Numbered from the stretch's first letter, positions 35,199 to 45,149 are shown. The stretch: DNA of 64,000 nucleotides from Stieleria tagensis (GCF_024129865.1 NZ_JAMYFE010000052.1:1-64000); one strand, 5' to 3'. The notes: generated by a model not told the origin, from the sequence alone. A program made the numbers and translations.

Positions 35199-35450
35199 CA
35201 GGCATTCCAGCAGTCAGGTTCCGGTGGTTGAGGCGAAAACGAAGTGCAGATTTCGCTGGCGCGGTTATCACGCTTTCGGCACGAAAACGCAACCGCAAGG
35301 TATTTTAGCGACGTTTTTGCACCGCTGGTGCAAATCGGGGTTGGCGTTTCCGCGGTCGGCCGACGGGGCTACAGTGTTTGCGAATCAGCCTGTCGCCGGT
35401 TGGATGACCTGTGGTCGGCCCGATGCAGGGCACCATTTGAAGGAAACTGA

Positions 35451-36869
35451 ATGCCTGGGAAACCCGCAATGCTCGGTTGGACGAAATGCCGTGGTGGTCG
35501 CTGGAATCGTCCAGCCAGGCTGGTGATGTTGCTGGCGGTATTGGGATTCGTCGGCTGCGCAGACTCGAAAACATCGGAAACGGCCAGCACATCGCCTGAC
35601 GGTGCGCAGTCACAGAAGGGATTGCCAGCGGTCAGCGCGGCCGACTTTTTGCGTCAGGTGCTGCGTCGCTATCAAAACGCCAGCCACTATCGAGACCAGG
35701 GCGAAGTCCGCTTGCGAATCGAACAGGACGGGCAACTGCTTCGCCAGACCGCTCCGATGCAGGTCGCTCTGGAGGGCACGACGATTTGGATCGCCGCCTA
35801 TGACGCACGGTTGTGGTCCGACGACCAGCAAACCCTCGGCTGGCTGGCCGACCAACGAACGCGCTATCACGATGCACAGGTCGTCGTCGGGCCGGTCTCC
35901 ACTGGGCGGCCGACGTTGTCGTTGCTGTTGCAAGATCCGATTTTGTCCGAACGCATGGTCGCGGGGCTCGGCGGGCCGCCGCCGCAGTTGGAGTGGCTGT
36001 TTGATCCCGATCCGATGGCGAAATTGTTCACCGATGCCGCCGCTGATGCGATCGAGTACCAGGGAATCGACGAGTCTGACGGAGTGAAATGTGTGGTGGT
36101 GCATGCCGTCGTCGATCGAGACCGCTATCGTTTTTGGATCGATCCCGATCAATCGGTGATCCGAAATGTGGACTTGCCGGTGTCGATGGCTGGCCAGGCG
36201 GTTCAGTTGGAAGGTGCCAAAGTCCACTCGTTGGAACTGTCGTTGGTCGGGGCAACCTTCGATCCTCCGCAGGAACCATTTGAGTTGCCGCAGATGCAGC
36301 ACTTCGATTTTCCGCCGCAACCGAAGTACTTGCGCGCGTTGGTCCCGCTGCCGCCGCCACGTCCCAATCCACGCCTGGGTAGCCGCGTGCCGGGGCAAAA
36401 ACGAACCGACCGTGGCGTGACATTGATGGTGGCCTGCCATCGGCAAACCACAGCCGACGCGGAACCACAGAATATCCACGCGGTTCAATCGCTCGCCGCT
36501 TGGTTGGCACACTCGCCAGAAGAAGTTCGCTCGCGCGTGCAACCGGTGGCCCTGGTCGACCAAGCCGCCCAGCGGATCTTGGATCAGTCCTCGGTGGCCT
36601 CGATCGGCTGGGCGCTGCTGCGTGATGATGCCGGCCGAACACAACAGCGGATCGGCATCGATGCCGGTCAGGCCGCAGCGATGGATGCCAGTGGTCGGCT
36701 GGTTTGGGTGGGTGATCCCAGAAGCCCGCTGGACATCAGCGTGCTGGGCACCGTGGTCATCGACACGCTGGCCGGAATCGATGTGCCACAGCGAATGCGC
36801 GAGCAATGGCAATCCGATCGCAGTGCCTATCAGGCCAAACTGAAAACACTCGCCGTGCCCACACCCTAG
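35451..36869 (+). CDS. Predicted lipoprotein, LolA/DUF2092-like
   Basis: A 472-residue protein with a long basic N-terminal stretch then a hydrophobic segment LVMLLAVLGFVGC ending in a lipobox Cys. The main domain (residues 60-290) has short strands with a DUF2092/LolA-like pattern, including YQNASHYRDQGEVRLRI, an LLQDPILSERM helix and DGVKCVVVHAVVDRDRYRFWIDPD. The last 140 residues are linked by a Pro-rich segment (LPPPRPNPRLGSR) and have TLMVACHRQT and VSSVIDTLAGI-like strands that could be a thioredoxin-like remnant. Function unknown; envelope location likely. Two other in-frame starts (35469 and later) are possible. The HEAT gene follows at about 140 bases. Confidence 0.6.
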   Translation: MPGKPAMLGWTKCRGGRWNRPARLVMLLAVLGFVGCADSKTSETASTSPDGAQSQKGLPAVSAADFLRQVLRRYQNASHYRDQGEVRLRIEQDGQLLRQTAPMQVALEGTTIWIAAYDARLWSDDQQTLGWLADQRTRYHDAQVVVGPVSTGRPTLSLLLQDPILSERMVAGLGGPPPQLEWLFDPDPMAKLFTDAAADAIEYQGIDESDGVKCVVVHAVVDRDRYRFWIDPDQSVIRNVDLPVSMAGQAVQLEGAKVHSLELSLVGATFDPPQEPFELPQMQHFDFPPQPKYLRALVPLPPPRPNPRLGSRVPGQKRTDRGVTLMVACHRQTTADAEPQNIHAVQSLAAWLAHSPEEVRSRVQPVALVDQAAQRILDQSSVASIGWALLRDDAGRTQQRIGIDAGQAAAMDASGRLVWVGDPRSPLDISVLGTVVIDTLAGIDVPQRMREQWQSDRSAYQAKLKTLAVPTP

Positions 36870-37008
36870 TGCTCTGTCCCCAGGCTAATTGTCGTGGATC
36901 GCTCCGTCGATCCAACGTCGTTGCATTTCCGCTGTCGCCCGAGGTGGTCCGCATTGGGCTTGCGATTGCGGTGGCTGGTCAGGGAAGATCGGGGCGGATC
37001 GAACTTCT

Positions 37009-38118
37009 ATGCCTGCCTTTCTACCCAGCCCAGATTTCATGGACGATTCTGAACTCGAACGAATGCCGAATCCGTTTTCGACGTTCGCCGACTCCCGCGC
37101 CAAATCACGCAAGAATCTGTTTTCGGCGGTCAAGTTCCTCGGGCTTGCCGTGTTACTGTTCTGCGCCGTGACGTTTGGACAGGTGCACTGGAAACAACTG
37201 CGAGTCAGTCAACTACTGGACCGCTTTCAATCCCGTTCGGCGGGCGAAAAACTAGCCGGACTTCGTCAATTGCAAGCATCAGGTGCGGCGGGGATTGATG
37301 GCATTGTGGCTGCCGTCGCGGATGACAACCCGCAAGTTTCCAAGCTGGCGGCCGAGACGTTGTCGGAAATGAAGAAACAGTGGCTGACACTGCCGACTTC
37401 GCAACGGACCAAGTGCCGCCAGCGGTTGTCGCAATCGCTGGCCCGAGTCTGCAACCAATTGGATCAGAAAAACGACCATCGCTGGCCTCGTCTACAACAA
37501 TTGGCTCAGGCCTGTGCCCAGGAACTATTGGAGTCGGCTCCGGGGGCTGATTCGGGCACGCTCTCGGCCGCCGATCAACAGTCCTATCAAACGTTGATGC
37601 AGATCGTCGCCAATGCCGCCGCCCCGGCACTGCCGGTGGCTCAGGCAACAACGGGGCCGCTGCCGATTGATTCATTGGCCGGCGCCGGTACCCACTGGAC
37701 CGATTGGCCACCCACCTCATCGGCGCCGACGCTGTTCCGCCGCAGCGTCACCACACTCAGCGCAGTCGAACCACAACAGGTTGTGCTCAGCCAAACCGAA
37801 CAACCCCAAACCGAACAACCCCAACCCGGCCAGGCCCCATCACATCAGGACCAGCCCGAGCCTGAATTGGTCCGGCCGCAATTCCAAGCCGCGGCGACGC
37901 TCGCCGAACAGACACGGCAACAGGAATCGTCGTCGGTGCAGTCCACCGAGTACTGGATCGCGCAATTGCAAAGCACCAGTCGCCGCGTGCGATTGCATGC
38001 GGTCGTTCAACTGGGGCAACGTGACGACCCGCATGCCATCAGGGCGCTGCGGGATCAGTTGCGTGTCGAGACCGATCATACGGTCGCGTTTCGGATTCGT
38101 GAACGATTGGAACAATAG
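37009..38118 (+). CDS. Membrane-anchored HEAT-repeat protein
   Basis: A protein of about 369 residues from ATG 37009; Met at 37039 is a good alternative, and a TTG further upstream is unlikely. A short cytoplasmic head is followed by one membrane segment (FLGLAVLLFCAVTFG, about residues 45-60). Two HEAT-like helical pairs are seen, one after the membrane segment (SAGEKLAGLRQLQASGAAG ... ADDNPQVSKLAAETLSEM) and one at the C-terminus (RRVRLHAVVQLGQRDDPHAIRALRDQL). A Gln/Pro/Glu-rich linker connects them. This suggests a scaffolding role at the membrane. It precedes the CYTH gene by 9 bases, so the two may be an operon. Confidence 0.6.
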   Translation: MPAFLPSPDFMDDSELERMPNPFSTFADSRAKSRKNLFSAVKFLGLAVLLFCAVTFGQVHWKQLRVSQLLDRFQSRSAGEKLAGLRQLQASGAAGIDGIVAAVADDNPQVSKLAAETLSEMKKQWLTLPTSQRTKCRQRLSQSLARVCNQLDQKNDHRWPRLQQLAQACAQELLESAPGADSGTLSAADQQSYQTLMQIVANAAAPALPVAQATTGPLPIDSLAGAGTHWTDWPPTSSAPTLFRRSVTTLSAVEPQQVVLSQTEQPQTEQPQPGQAPSHQDQPEPELVRPQFQAAATLAEQTRQQESSSVQSTEYWIAQLQSTSRRVRLHAVVQLGQRDDPHAIRALRDQLRVETDHTVAFRIRERLEQ

Positions 38119-38127
38119 GCAACCGCG

Positions 38128-38703
38128 ATGCTGGAAGTCGAACAGAAATACGAGCTGGATGATCAGCCGCGTCTACGAGGGCAACTCGCTGCGATCGGTG
38201 CCATCGCCGGCACGACCGAGCGACATCGAGACACCTATTTCCAGCATCCCTCGCGCGATTTTGTGCAGACCAGCGAGGCACTGCGAATTCGCGAGATCGA
38301 TTCCATCGCTTCGGTCACCTACAAAGGTCCCAAGTTGGCGGTGGGTGATTCGACGTTGAAGGCGCGAAAAGAGATCGAGTGGTGTTTGGCGCCGGGCGAT
38401 GCCAATGGCTGTCAGATGCACGAATTGCTGGTGGCGCTCGGGTTTCGCGAGGTGGCCACGGTGCGGAAAGAACGCCAGTCGTTTCATTGGCCGGCCGGCA
38501 ATCGTGAACTTGCCGCATTCACGTTGACCATCGACTTGGTCGACCAAGTCGGTTTGTTTAGCGAGATCGAATTACTGGTTCCCGAAGCCGATGCGGCCGA
38601 CGGTAACGTTGATCAGGCCGGAGAGAGAATCGCCGCCCTGGCCGCACGACTTTCGCTGACCCGCCCGGTGCGCGAAAGCTATCTTGAATTGTTGTTGCGT
38701 TAA
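38128..38703 (+). CDS. CYTH-domain protein, class IV adenylate cyclase-like
   Basis: A 191-residue CYTH protein. The N-terminus MLEVEQKYEL has the diagnostic ExExK motif (E3, E5, K7) and later residues LRIREI, SVTYKGPK, EIEWCL and FTLTIDLVDQVGLFSEIEL give the closed tunnel fold. Members are class IV adenylate cyclases (CyaB) or inorganic triphosphatases/thiamine triphosphatase-like enzymes; the two cannot be separated from the sequence alone. Family length and motif order are normal. It lies 9 bases after the HEAT protein gene in the same direction, suggesting co-transcription. Family A repeats follow downstream. Confidence 0.85.
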   Translation: MLEVEQKYELDDQPRLRGQLAAIGAIAGTTERHRDTYFQHPSRDFVQTSEALRIREIDSIASVTYKGPKLAVGDSTLKARKEIEWCLAPGDANGCQMHELLVALGFREVATVRKERQSFHWPAGNRELAAFTLTIDLVDQVGLFSEIELLVPEADAADGNVDQAGERIAALAARLSLTRPVRESYLELLLR

Positions 38704-38772
38704 ACTTCAGCCAGCGACTTAGGGTGACGCGCCGAACTCTTTCAATCTCGTGCCGCGCGGGCTGTTGATTGA

Positions 38773-38967
38773 GTAACCCGACGCGTGAGTTTTGAAGTTG
38801 CGATTTTATCACAACCCGATGCGTTAGTTTTGAAGTTGCGCTTTTATGGTAACCCGACGCGTCAGCGAGGGATTTAGCCAGTTAACGGGATCCCTCGCTG
38901 ACGCGTCGGGTTACCAAAAACCAATGCTCCACGCGAACACGCTGGCTTCAGAACCGACGCGTCGGGC
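38773..38967. repeat. Palindromic dispersed repeat, family A, with truncated extra arm
   Basis: The full hairpin occupies about 38828-38953, with arms GGTAACCCGACGCGTCAGCG and CGCTGACGCGTCGGGTTACC and outer arms GAAGTTGCGCTTTT. Left of it, at 38773-38827, two partial copies of the left arm (TAACCCGACGCGTGAG and CAACCCGATGCGTTAG) are stacked, which suggests repeated insertion or partial duplication. It occupies the CYTH-cytochrome gap, more than 300 bases without a gene. Confidence 0.88.
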
Positions 38968-39024
38968 TGGGGAAGAACCATCCCACGCGCAATCGTGCCC
39001 ATTCAAACTGATCGATGCCCGGGA

Positions 39025-41097
39025 CTAGCGGGCGATCCGACCGATCACCATTCCCCCGGCCAACAACAACGTCAATAACAGGATCGCGACAGACGCGACG
39101 ATGACGTATTTAAACGATGCACGCCCGCTGAACAATTGATTCCAGGCCAGTCGTTGGTCGGCGTCGATGCCTTGCAAGGTAGCCATCATCACGGGTTCGC
39201 CGCGGTCGGGGCCTGGGCCGGATGCGGTCACCGTGCTGGCGAACAGTTTGGCCGATTCGCTATGGCATTCGGTGCAACCCTTGATTCCTAGTGACCAACC
39301 GGCGGGACGAACGTTGTGGGCCATCGGCCAACGAATCATGTCGATTGCATCGTGGTCGTCGACTTCGATTTTTTGCAGCGTGTCGTCGGCGTCGCCGCGT
39401 GCATAAACCCATCCGGCGGAAACGTAGACGGCTTGATCAATTTTCTGTTCCTGTTCGATCGCGGCCAGCGCCGCAGAAACCTTTTCAGCGAACAGGGCTT
39501 CGCCAGCTTGTTGCGTCAGCGCTGCGATCTTGGCGGTTTCTTCCGCGGTCCACTCTTCCGGCTTGCTGCGGTAGCGGTCTTCACCCAGCACTTCTTTCAG
39601 TTCCGTGCTACCTAGTTTTGGCGCCAGCAGATCGGTCGCAAAATCTTGCCGCACGCGAAGGGAGCGGCGGGTGACATCGTAGACCGTTTCGGGATCGATC
39701 GGATTCAGTTTCCCGTCGACCAGTGACGCCCAATAGGCTGGCCAAACCGCGCGGTGCGGATAAATGCGACCGTCGGCCTGTTTGGCGTAAACCGGACCGG
39801 CGATGGCTGGCAATTCGCTGCCGGACCGATGCCCTTTTTCGCCCAGCGAGTGCGCCAGCGAGGTCATGATTCCCATCGCTTGGTCACGCGGCAGGGGCCC
39901 GCCATGGCAAGCGGTGCAGGACAGTTTTTCAAAGTGCAATGGCGGCAATCCGGCGTGCTGTGGCAGCGGTGATCCGAGCCGGCCGGCGAGCTGTTCGCTG
40001 GCGGCATCACCGAGGTGGCAACCGGCACAGGACAGCGTGATCATCGATTGGTCGGCCGGGTGATCTTCGCCGGGAAAGCCGCGGACAATGTGGTGATCGA
40101 TTCCGTTGCGGTGACAATCGGTGCACTGCATGCCGGCGCGCAAGTGAACGTCTTCGTCGTGCGTCCAGCGTGCCTGGATGCCACCGTCGGCGACCGTGCG
40201 GTTGCTGTGGCATTGGTAACAAGCGTTGTTTTGCGGTTGGCGAATCAGATCGATGTGGACTGTCCCGTCGGCTGCGAAACGCTGGCTGTCGTAACGGACC
40301 TGGGGCAGTTTCTCTTGAGTCGATTCATCATCGGGGTCCGCGCCGTCTTTGATCCGCGAGACCTGGCCGTCGATCGTGCCGATCCGCAGCCCCGCAGTGG
40401 CCGCCCAGGCAAAGTTTTCGTCTGCGATTTGTTCGCGGCGGGCATTGAAGTCATAGGACCCTGCGACGCCGTGACAGACCAGGCAATCAATTTCCAGCGA
40501 TCCCGAAAGTGGCCAACGCGACACCGCCGGCTCCGAATCGGGCTGCGGCGAATCATCGTCGGCGGTTGTGGCATCGGCATCGGTGATATCGGGAGCGTGG
40601 CCAAGCCCGCCGCCGGGAATCCGACCGCCGAACTGTTTGACCATGTCCCACTGGTCAATCCCGATCACCCGCGGATCAAACGTCTGGCTCCACTGGCGAT
40701 AGGACAGTGGCAATTGGGTGCCGGTGCGGGGATCGGTCCAGATCCACGGTTCGCCTTCGCGTCCGTCGTCGGTGTCCGGCAAGAAAGCGTTGAAATGCCA
40801 ACCGTGCGAAATGGTGTCATAGTCGTGGCAGCGACCACAGGTTTTGACGCTGGAATAGGGTTTTGTTGAATCCGGTTCGATGCGGCGGTTGTCGGCGTCG
40901 TACAAATGAATCTGATGCAGATACCGTGCATCGCCGTCACTGTGGGCGAATTTGGATCCATCGGCAGCGGAAACCGGGTTGGCGACCGGGGCCGGGAATC
41001 CACCTAGAATCGCAATCAATATTCCAGAGAACAGCCATTTGATGGCCACCAGGTGCGGTTGTGGTGGCAGGCGGCGGGGGTGCTGGCAAAAATTCAT
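39025..41097 (-). CDS. Seven-haem membrane-anchored cytochrome c
   Basis: A 690-residue exported cytochrome. I use ATG 41097; the earlier TTG would add five residues. The signal/anchor region is LVAIKWLFSGILIAILGGFPAPVANP. Seven CXXCH haem-binding motifs are present: CGRCH, CLVCH, CYQCH, CTDCH, CAGCH, CTACH and CTECH, with the first at 87-91. The CTACHGG and CYQCHSN segments recall multihaem cytochromes of anaerobic respiration. A C-terminal membrane segment (about 660-685, LLLTLLLAGGMVIG) anchors it. The likely role is electron transfer on the periplasmic side, perhaps to or from a quinone or terminal enzyme; no partner redox gene sits in the same direction. Divergent from tpx. Confidence 0.88.
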   Translation of the reverse strand: MNFCQHPRRLPPQPHLVAIKWLFSGILIAILGGFPAPVANPVSAADGSKFAHSDGDARYLHQIHLYDADNRRIEPDSTKPYSSVKTCGRCHDYDTISHGWHFNAFLPDTDDGREGEPWIWTDPRTGTQLPLSYRQWSQTFDPRVIGIDQWDMVKQFGGRIPGGGLGHAPDITDADATTADDDSPQPDSEPAVSRWPLSGSLEIDCLVCHGVAGSYDFNARREQIADENFAWAATAGLRIGTIDGQVSRIKDGADPDDESTQEKLPQVRYDSQRFAADGTVHIDLIRQPQNNACYQCHSNRTVADGGIQARWTHDEDVHLRAGMQCTDCHRNGIDHHIVRGFPGEDHPADQSMITLSCAGCHLGDAASEQLAGRLGSPLPQHAGLPPLHFEKLSCTACHGGPLPRDQAMGIMTSLAHSLGEKGHRSGSELPAIAGPVYAKQADGRIYPHRAVWPAYWASLVDGKLNPIDPETVYDVTRRSLRVRQDFATDLLAPKLGSTELKEVLGEDRYRSKPEEWTAEETAKIAALTQQAGEALFAEKVSAALAAIEQEQKIDQAVYVSAGWVYARGDADDTLQKIEVDDHDAIDMIRWPMAHNVRPAGWSLGIKGCTECHSESAKLFASTVTASGPGPDRGEPVMMATLQGIDADQRLAWNQLFSGRASFKYVIVASVAILLLTLLLAGGMVIGRIAR

Positions 41098-41258
41098 CAA
41101 CGAAACGCGCAAAGTGTGTGATTCAAGGAAGCGACGACTCGGCGGGGACGCCCCATTGCCCGCTGGCGGCGTCAGGCAACATAATCCAACAGCTTACCAA
41201 GATGGAATCACAGGTTGCGTCACCAGTTTCTCAAATCTTTACTCACCAGGATTTTACG

Positions 41259-41774
41259 ATGGCTCAAACAGGCGTCATTACATTCAAAGGCAATCCGATG
41301 ACTTTGGCCGGCCAGGCATTGAAGGTCGGGGGCCAGGCTCCCGAATTCAAATTGCACTACGCCGATGCCGGAATCCAAACGCTGACACTGGCGGATTTGA
41401 AAGGCAAACCGAGCATCATCAGCGTCGTGCCGAGTTTGGACACGCCGACCTGCGCCGTGCAAACGAAAAAGTTCAATGAAGAACTGGCCGCACTCGGCGA
41501 CAAAATCAACTCGGTCACCGTCAGCCGCGACCTGCCCTTCGCTCAAGCTCGCTTCTGTGGTGCCGAAGACATCAAGATGCGGACGGCCAGCGATTATCAA
41601 ACGCACGCCTTCGGCGACGATTACGGCGTCACCATTGAAGAACTGAAATTGTTGACCCGCGCCGTGTTCGTGCTCAACGCCGAGGGCGAAATCGCTTACA
41701 TGGAAATTGTTCCCGAAGTCACCGAGGAACCGGATTACGCCACCGCAATGGCTTCCTTGCGAATGCTGCTGTAA
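41259..41774 (+). CDS. tpx: Thiol peroxidase Tpx
   Basis: A 171-residue atypical 2-Cys peroxiredoxin that reduces hydrogen peroxide and alkyl hydroperoxides using thioredoxin. The start is ATG 41259, directly before [11 protein letters not shown], the usual N-terminus; an upstream frame extension is non-conserved. The peroxidatic cysteine is C65 in [12 protein letters not shown] and the resolving cysteine is C100 in ARFCGAED; the active-site Thr and Arg (T62, R90) are present. No signal peptide, so cytoplasmic. The 161-base gap to the divergent cytochrome gene must carry promoters for both. The pairing with a cytochrome is positional only. trhO follows 20 bases downstream. Confidence 0.95.
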   Translation: MAQTGVITFKGNPMTLAGQALKVGGQAPEFKLHYADAGIQTLTLADLKGKPSIISVVPSLDTPTCAVQTKKFNEELAALGDKINSVTVSRDLPFAQARFCGAEDIKMRTASDYQTHAFGDDYGVTIEELKLLTRAVFVLNAEGEIAYMEIVPEVTEEPDYATAMASLRMLL

Positions 41775-41794
41775 GTCGCGGCCATAGGTTTCCA

Positions 41795-42697
41795 ATGGCT
41801 TGTTCGATCGATCAATCCATCGTCGTTGCCGCGCTGTACCGATTCGTCGTCCTGCCCGGTTACAAAGATTTGCGCACGCCGCTGCAGTCGATCATGGAAT
41901 CGGGCAGTGTGCGGGGGTCGTTGCTGCTGGCATCCGAGGGTATCAATGGAACCATCGCGGGGACCCGCAGCGGCGTCGATGCGGTTTTGGAGTACCTGCG
42001 CGCGATGCCCGAGTTTGCCGAACTGGACGTCAAGGAATCCTACTGCGACAAGCAACCCTTTCGGCGCTGTCGTGTTCGGCTCAAGCGTGAGATTGTGACG
42101 ATGGGGGTCGATGGGATTGATCCCAATCAATCCGCCGGGACCTATGTGGATCCCGATCAGTGGAACGAATTGATCTCCGATCCCGATGTGCTGGTGATCG
42201 ATACCCGCAATGAATACGAGATCGCGATCGGCAGCTTCGAAGGCGCCGAAAATCCGCACACCGAATCATTTCGCGAGTTTCCCGAGTTCGTTGAAAAGAA
42301 TTTGGACCCTGACAAACCGCAAAAGATTGCGATGTTCTGCACCGGCGGGATTCGATGTGAAAAGTCGACCGCGCTGCTGAAACAAAAAGGATTCGACCAG
42401 GTCTATCACCTGCGCGGTGGAATTCTGAAGTATCTGGAGCAGGTACCGGCCTCAGAATCGAAATGGCAGGGTGATTGTTTCGTGTTTGATCAACGCGTTT
42501 CGGTCGGCCATGGTTTAGCAGTCGGTGAACACGTGATGTGTTTTGCCTGTGGTTGGCCGGTTTCAAAGGCCGATCAACAGCACCCGGATTTTGAACCGGG
42601 GGTGCATTGCCCGAACTGTAAACACGAGCTTTCCGAAGAACGCAAACGCCGGTTTGCCGAACGCCAAGCGATGTGGGAACGACAGGGCCGCGCCTAG
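41795..42697 (+). CDS. trhO: tRNA uridine-34 hydroxylase TrhO (rhodanese-related)
   Basis: A 300-residue rhodanese-domain protein of the TrhO (YceA) family, which makes 5-hydroxyuridine at tRNA position 34. The N-terminal acylphosphatase-like half ([51 protein letters not shown]) is diagnostic. The rhodanese half has [19 protein letters not shown] and the catalytic loop [10 protein letters not shown], with C182 active. A C-terminal zinc-like Cys4 (CFACGWPVS and CPNCKH) follows, usual in this family. It is 20 bases downstream of tpx and is probably co-transcribed. Its stop overlaps the DUF502 stop region by 3-4 bases on the opposite strand. Confidence 0.93.
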   Translation: MACSIDQSIVVAALYRFVVLPGYKDLRTPLQSIMESGSVRGSLLLASEGINGTIAGTRSGVDAVLEYLRAMPEFAELDVKESYCDKQPFRRCRVRLKREIVTMGVDGIDPNQSAGTYVDPDQWNELISDPDVLVIDTRNEYEIAIGSFEGAENPHTESFREFPEFVEKNLDPDKPQKIAMFCTGGIRCEKSTALLKQKGFDQVYHLRGGILKYLEQVPASESKWQGDCFVFDQRVSVGHGLAVGEHVMCFACGWPVSKADQQHPDFEPGVHCPNCKHELSEERKRRFAERQAMWERQGRA

Positions 42698-43743
42698 ACC
42701 GTGGACGGGTCGCCGGAGTTGCCCGAAGCGGTCGGTGAGGGCAAAACCACCGCGCCGTCACGAAGTTTTCCGCGGGACCGTTCTGATTTTTCAACCGCGC
42801 GGTCGTCGCGCTGCTGGGGCGGGACCACCACCCCGCAACTGACCACAAACTGAATGGCTTCGTCGATTGTCATGTCGATGTCGATCGCGTCGCTGCGGCG
42901 GACGGTGACCGTGAATCCGGTCATCGGCATCGGGCTGGTGGGCATCAAGACGCTCAGCATCGGTTCGCCGTTGACCTCGGCCAATTGGCGAATGCTTTTA
43001 CCGGTCACAAATCCCAACGACCAAATGCCTTTGCTGGGATACTGGATGGCAACGACATTGTTGAATTCCAGCTCACGCTCGCTAAACGCGAAATCGGTCA
43101 CTTGTTTCACACTGCCGTAGACTTTGTTGATCACCGGGATCCGCAAAATCGCAGCGTCAAACCCGCGGAAGAACCAACGCCCGAGCCCGAATGTGAACAT
43201 CCGTCCCATGAAGTACAACAGCGTCAGAAACACCACCAGGAACACCGGCACAACGATCTGCCGCGGCATCCAGACGTACTGAATGTAGCGATGCCAATAC
43301 GCATTGGCGGAAACCAACGCCGGGGCGTCTTCGGTGAAATAGTCGGCGTGTTGATCGACGGTGGTGACCACCGCTTTGGGCAAGTAACGGCGGCCGGTGG
43401 GACCCGCGACGTACTCGAATCCGTCGTAGAAAAACGATCCGTCGGGCTGTGTCGTGACTCCAGGCGGGATCTTCTTGAGCGTTCCTTCGTCCCATTCCGC
43501 ATACCACACCAGTCCGCTGCGGACGATCCATTCGGTCGGTCGCAACACATAGCTCTCGATCGTTTTCCACGCCCAGATCAACACCAGGATCGTCAACAGG
43601 GGTGGCAACACGATCCCCAGCCCACGAAACACAAAGCTTCGAAAGTTCGCAGCGCGAGAATGTTGACTTTTTTTTCGGGCTTGTTTCACAGAGCGGACAG
43701 AGGGGGCTGGCAAATTCGCGGATAAGTGATTTGGGTAACCCAA
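42694..43743 (-). CDS. DUF502 membrane protein
   Basis: A DUF502 family protein of 349 residues if TTG 43743 is the start; GTG 43689 would give 331. No in-frame ATG comes before the first membrane segment. Two transmembrane helices are seen, [22 protein letters not shown] and [19 protein letters not shown], and the conserved DUF502 stretch [19 protein letters not shown], followed by [22 protein letters not shown] and [18 protein letters not shown]. The function is unknown; homologues occur in many phyla and are sometimes near envelope genes. A hydrophilic Arg/Ser tail ends the chain. Convergent with trhO, sharing stop codons. Confidence 0.85.
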   Translation of the reverse strand: MGYPNHLSANLPAPSVRSVKQARKKSQHSRAANFRSFVFRGLGIVLPPLLTILVLIWAWKTIESYVLRPTEWIVRSGLVWYAEWDEGTLKKIPPGVTTQPDGSFFYDGFEYVAGPTGRRYLPKAVVTTVDQHADYFTEDAPALVSANAYWHRYIQYVWMPRQIVVPVFLVVFLTLLYFMGRMFTFGLGRWFFRGFDAAILRIPVINKVYGSVKQVTDFAFSERELEFNNVVAIQYPSKGIWSLGFVTGKSIRQLAEVNGEPMLSVLMPTSPMPMTGFTVTVRRSDAIDIDMTIDEAIQFVVSCGVVVPPQQRDDRAVEKSERSRGKLRDGAVVLPSPTASGNSGDPSTV

Positions 43744-43958
43744 AGCTACGTAACCCTAGGCTACGGGCGGCACGGCAATTGGGTTTTTCAAATTGCGGCC
43801 GCAGCCGCAGCAATACTCAAAGTCCCCACGTTACGCATAACCGTCAGGATAACAAGGCCGAATGAGGGCTGATCGGGCGACAACCAACCCGTCTGTGGCT
43901 GGATTCGGCAGCTTGCTCGGCTTCTTGATCAACCATTCGCTCAAATTGTCGGACTCGG
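43744..43958. other. Short gap between DUF502 and comF
   Basis: The region contains small local palindromes but no coding evidence and no family A or B element. It is probably the comF 3' flank and the DUF502 promoter. Confidence 0.4.
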
Positions 43959-44855
43959 TCAACCGGCGTAAGCGCGTGCAACGACAGCGACGGTCACACG
44001 GTTTGCACCGGCCGATTTCAATGTCCGGGCGATTTCGCTGGATGTCGCACCGGTGGTCATCACATCATCGATCAACAACACGTGCTGACCGCTCAGATCG
44101 ACAGCGCGGTGGGGTGGCAGCCAGCGAAAAAGTGACCCCCTCGTCGACTTCATTCGGAATGCTCCGCGGACATTGTCCAGCCGTTGTTGATCACCCAGCC
44201 AGGCCTGTTTTTGGATCCGTCGGGTCGTCGCCAACAACTCTCCACTGGCGGCCAGTGGCCAGCGGCTGGCAAGTTTTCTGGCGACCGCCGCTGCCAATGC
44301 TCGACTGCCTCCACCGCCGCGTTGCATCCGCCGCCACAGATGGCTGGGGACCGACGTGACCTGATCCGGCGGGCCGGTCGGGTCCAAAGTGTCCAGGATC
44401 CGCTGCCCCAGTCGCCGGCCCAACGCGTCGGCCAATGCCGTTTGGCTGCCATACTTGGCCGCCACCACCGCGCTACGGACCAAGCCGTGATAGGTCCACA
44501 GCGCCACGCAGTCGTCGAACGCCAGTTTTTCCCGTTTGCAGTGTAGACAGTTCGTGCTGGCGGCTGGTTGCGACGGCGCTGGCGACGCCACTGTTTGCGG
44601 CCCGCCGACGACCGCTCGGCCTGCCCCGGGACGGCCGCAGCGGCGACAGGCGAATTGCATCAGCGATTCGCTGGACCCTAGCTGTAGCGAGCAAGCGTCA
44701 CAAAAATCTGCCCCCGGGCTGACACAGCGGTCGCATAGTCGACAGGTCGACGGCAGCAACAATTCGAGGGTTTGCCGGCCCAATTCCTGGCACGCTGTGG
44801 CGACCGAGCGGACCGCTTGAGACCTGTTTTGCCGCGTTTTCAGGGGAATCGACAC
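43959..44855 (-). CDS. ComF family phosphoribosyltransferase-like protein
   Basis: A 298-residue protein; the start is GTG 44855, preceded by GGAGGAG (plus positions about 44864-44870), a strong Shine-Dalgarno site, instead of the TTG at 44945. The N-terminal Cys region (CRLCDRCVSPGADFCDAC, CRRCGRPG, CLHCKRE) forms zinc ribbons. The PRTase half has ALWTYHGLVRSAVVAAKYG and the PRPP loop VLLIDDVMTTGATSSEIARTL. ComF proteins help DNA uptake in competent bacteria and may have other roles where competence is not described. The chain is longer than Bacillus ComFC. No comEC or pilus gene neighbours here; PilT lies 25 kb away. Confidence 0.88.
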   Translation of the reverse strand: MSIPLKTRQNRSQAVRSVATACQELGRQTLELLLPSTCRLCDRCVSPGADFCDACSLQLGSSESLMQFACRRCGRPGAGRAVVGGPQTVASPAPSQPAASTNCLHCKREKLAFDDCVALWTYHGLVRSAVVAAKYGSQTALADALGRRLGQRILDTLDPTGPPDQVTSVPSHLWRRMQRGGGGSRALAAAVARKLASRWPLAASGELLATTRRIQKQAWLGDQQRLDNVRGAFRMKSTRGSLFRWLPPHRAVDLSGQHVLLIDDVMTTGATSSEIARTLKSAGANRVTVAVVARAYAG

Positions 44856-44988
44856 GCTGGCGGCTCCTCCAAAATCGAAGCAAACTGAAAAACTTTCTTT
44901 TTTCTTCGCGAACCTTATTCTTGGGGGGCTGCTCTGTACGATCAACTACAAACGGGTCGGCAAAATTTCGCTGGCTTTTAGTGTCCTT

Positions 44989-45078
44989 CTGCGTTACGGT
45001 TAACGCAGTTGGAAAGACCCCCCAAACCGGATCTGATGTTAATGGATTCGGCCGGGGCTCGTTTGGTTGACGAGCTCC
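44989..45078. promoter_or_regulatory. Structured leader: two perfect or near-perfect hairpins
   Basis: The first hairpin has an 8 bp perfect stem (CTGCGTTA at 44989-44996, TAACGCAG at 45001-45008) with a CGGT loop. The second pairs GGGGCTCGT at 45054-45062 with ACGAGCTCC at 45070-45078 (9 bp including one G-U pair), loop TTGGTTG. Both lie upstream of the small ORF at 45150, in an otherwise non-coding gap after comF. They could be an attenuator or RNA-binding site; no U-tract directly follows the second stem, though GTTTTTTCC lies about 20 bases further on. Confidence 0.5.
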
Positions 45079-45149
45079 AAGAGTGGTCTACCTGTATTGT
45101 TTTTTCCTTTGCTCCACGCCGCACCTAGATCGGTGCCGGGAGGTTTGAA

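Noticed and set aside
35610-36812. 400-codon antisense gene
   Set aside because: Fully covers the lipoprotein gene on the other strand, with His/Arg/Gln-rich shadow composition and no motif.
38846-39028. Small protein VTRRVSEG...SLADASGYQ
   Set aside because: It lies in a family A repeat; the frame is created by the palindrome and similar frames occur in other copies.
40015-40869. 284-codon gene opposite the cytochrome gene
   Set aside because: The opposite strand encodes seven CXXCH motifs and a clear signal peptide; this frame has none.
44856-44945. TTG 44945 as comF start
   Set aside because: GTG 44855 has a strong GGAGG site at the right spacing and fits family length.
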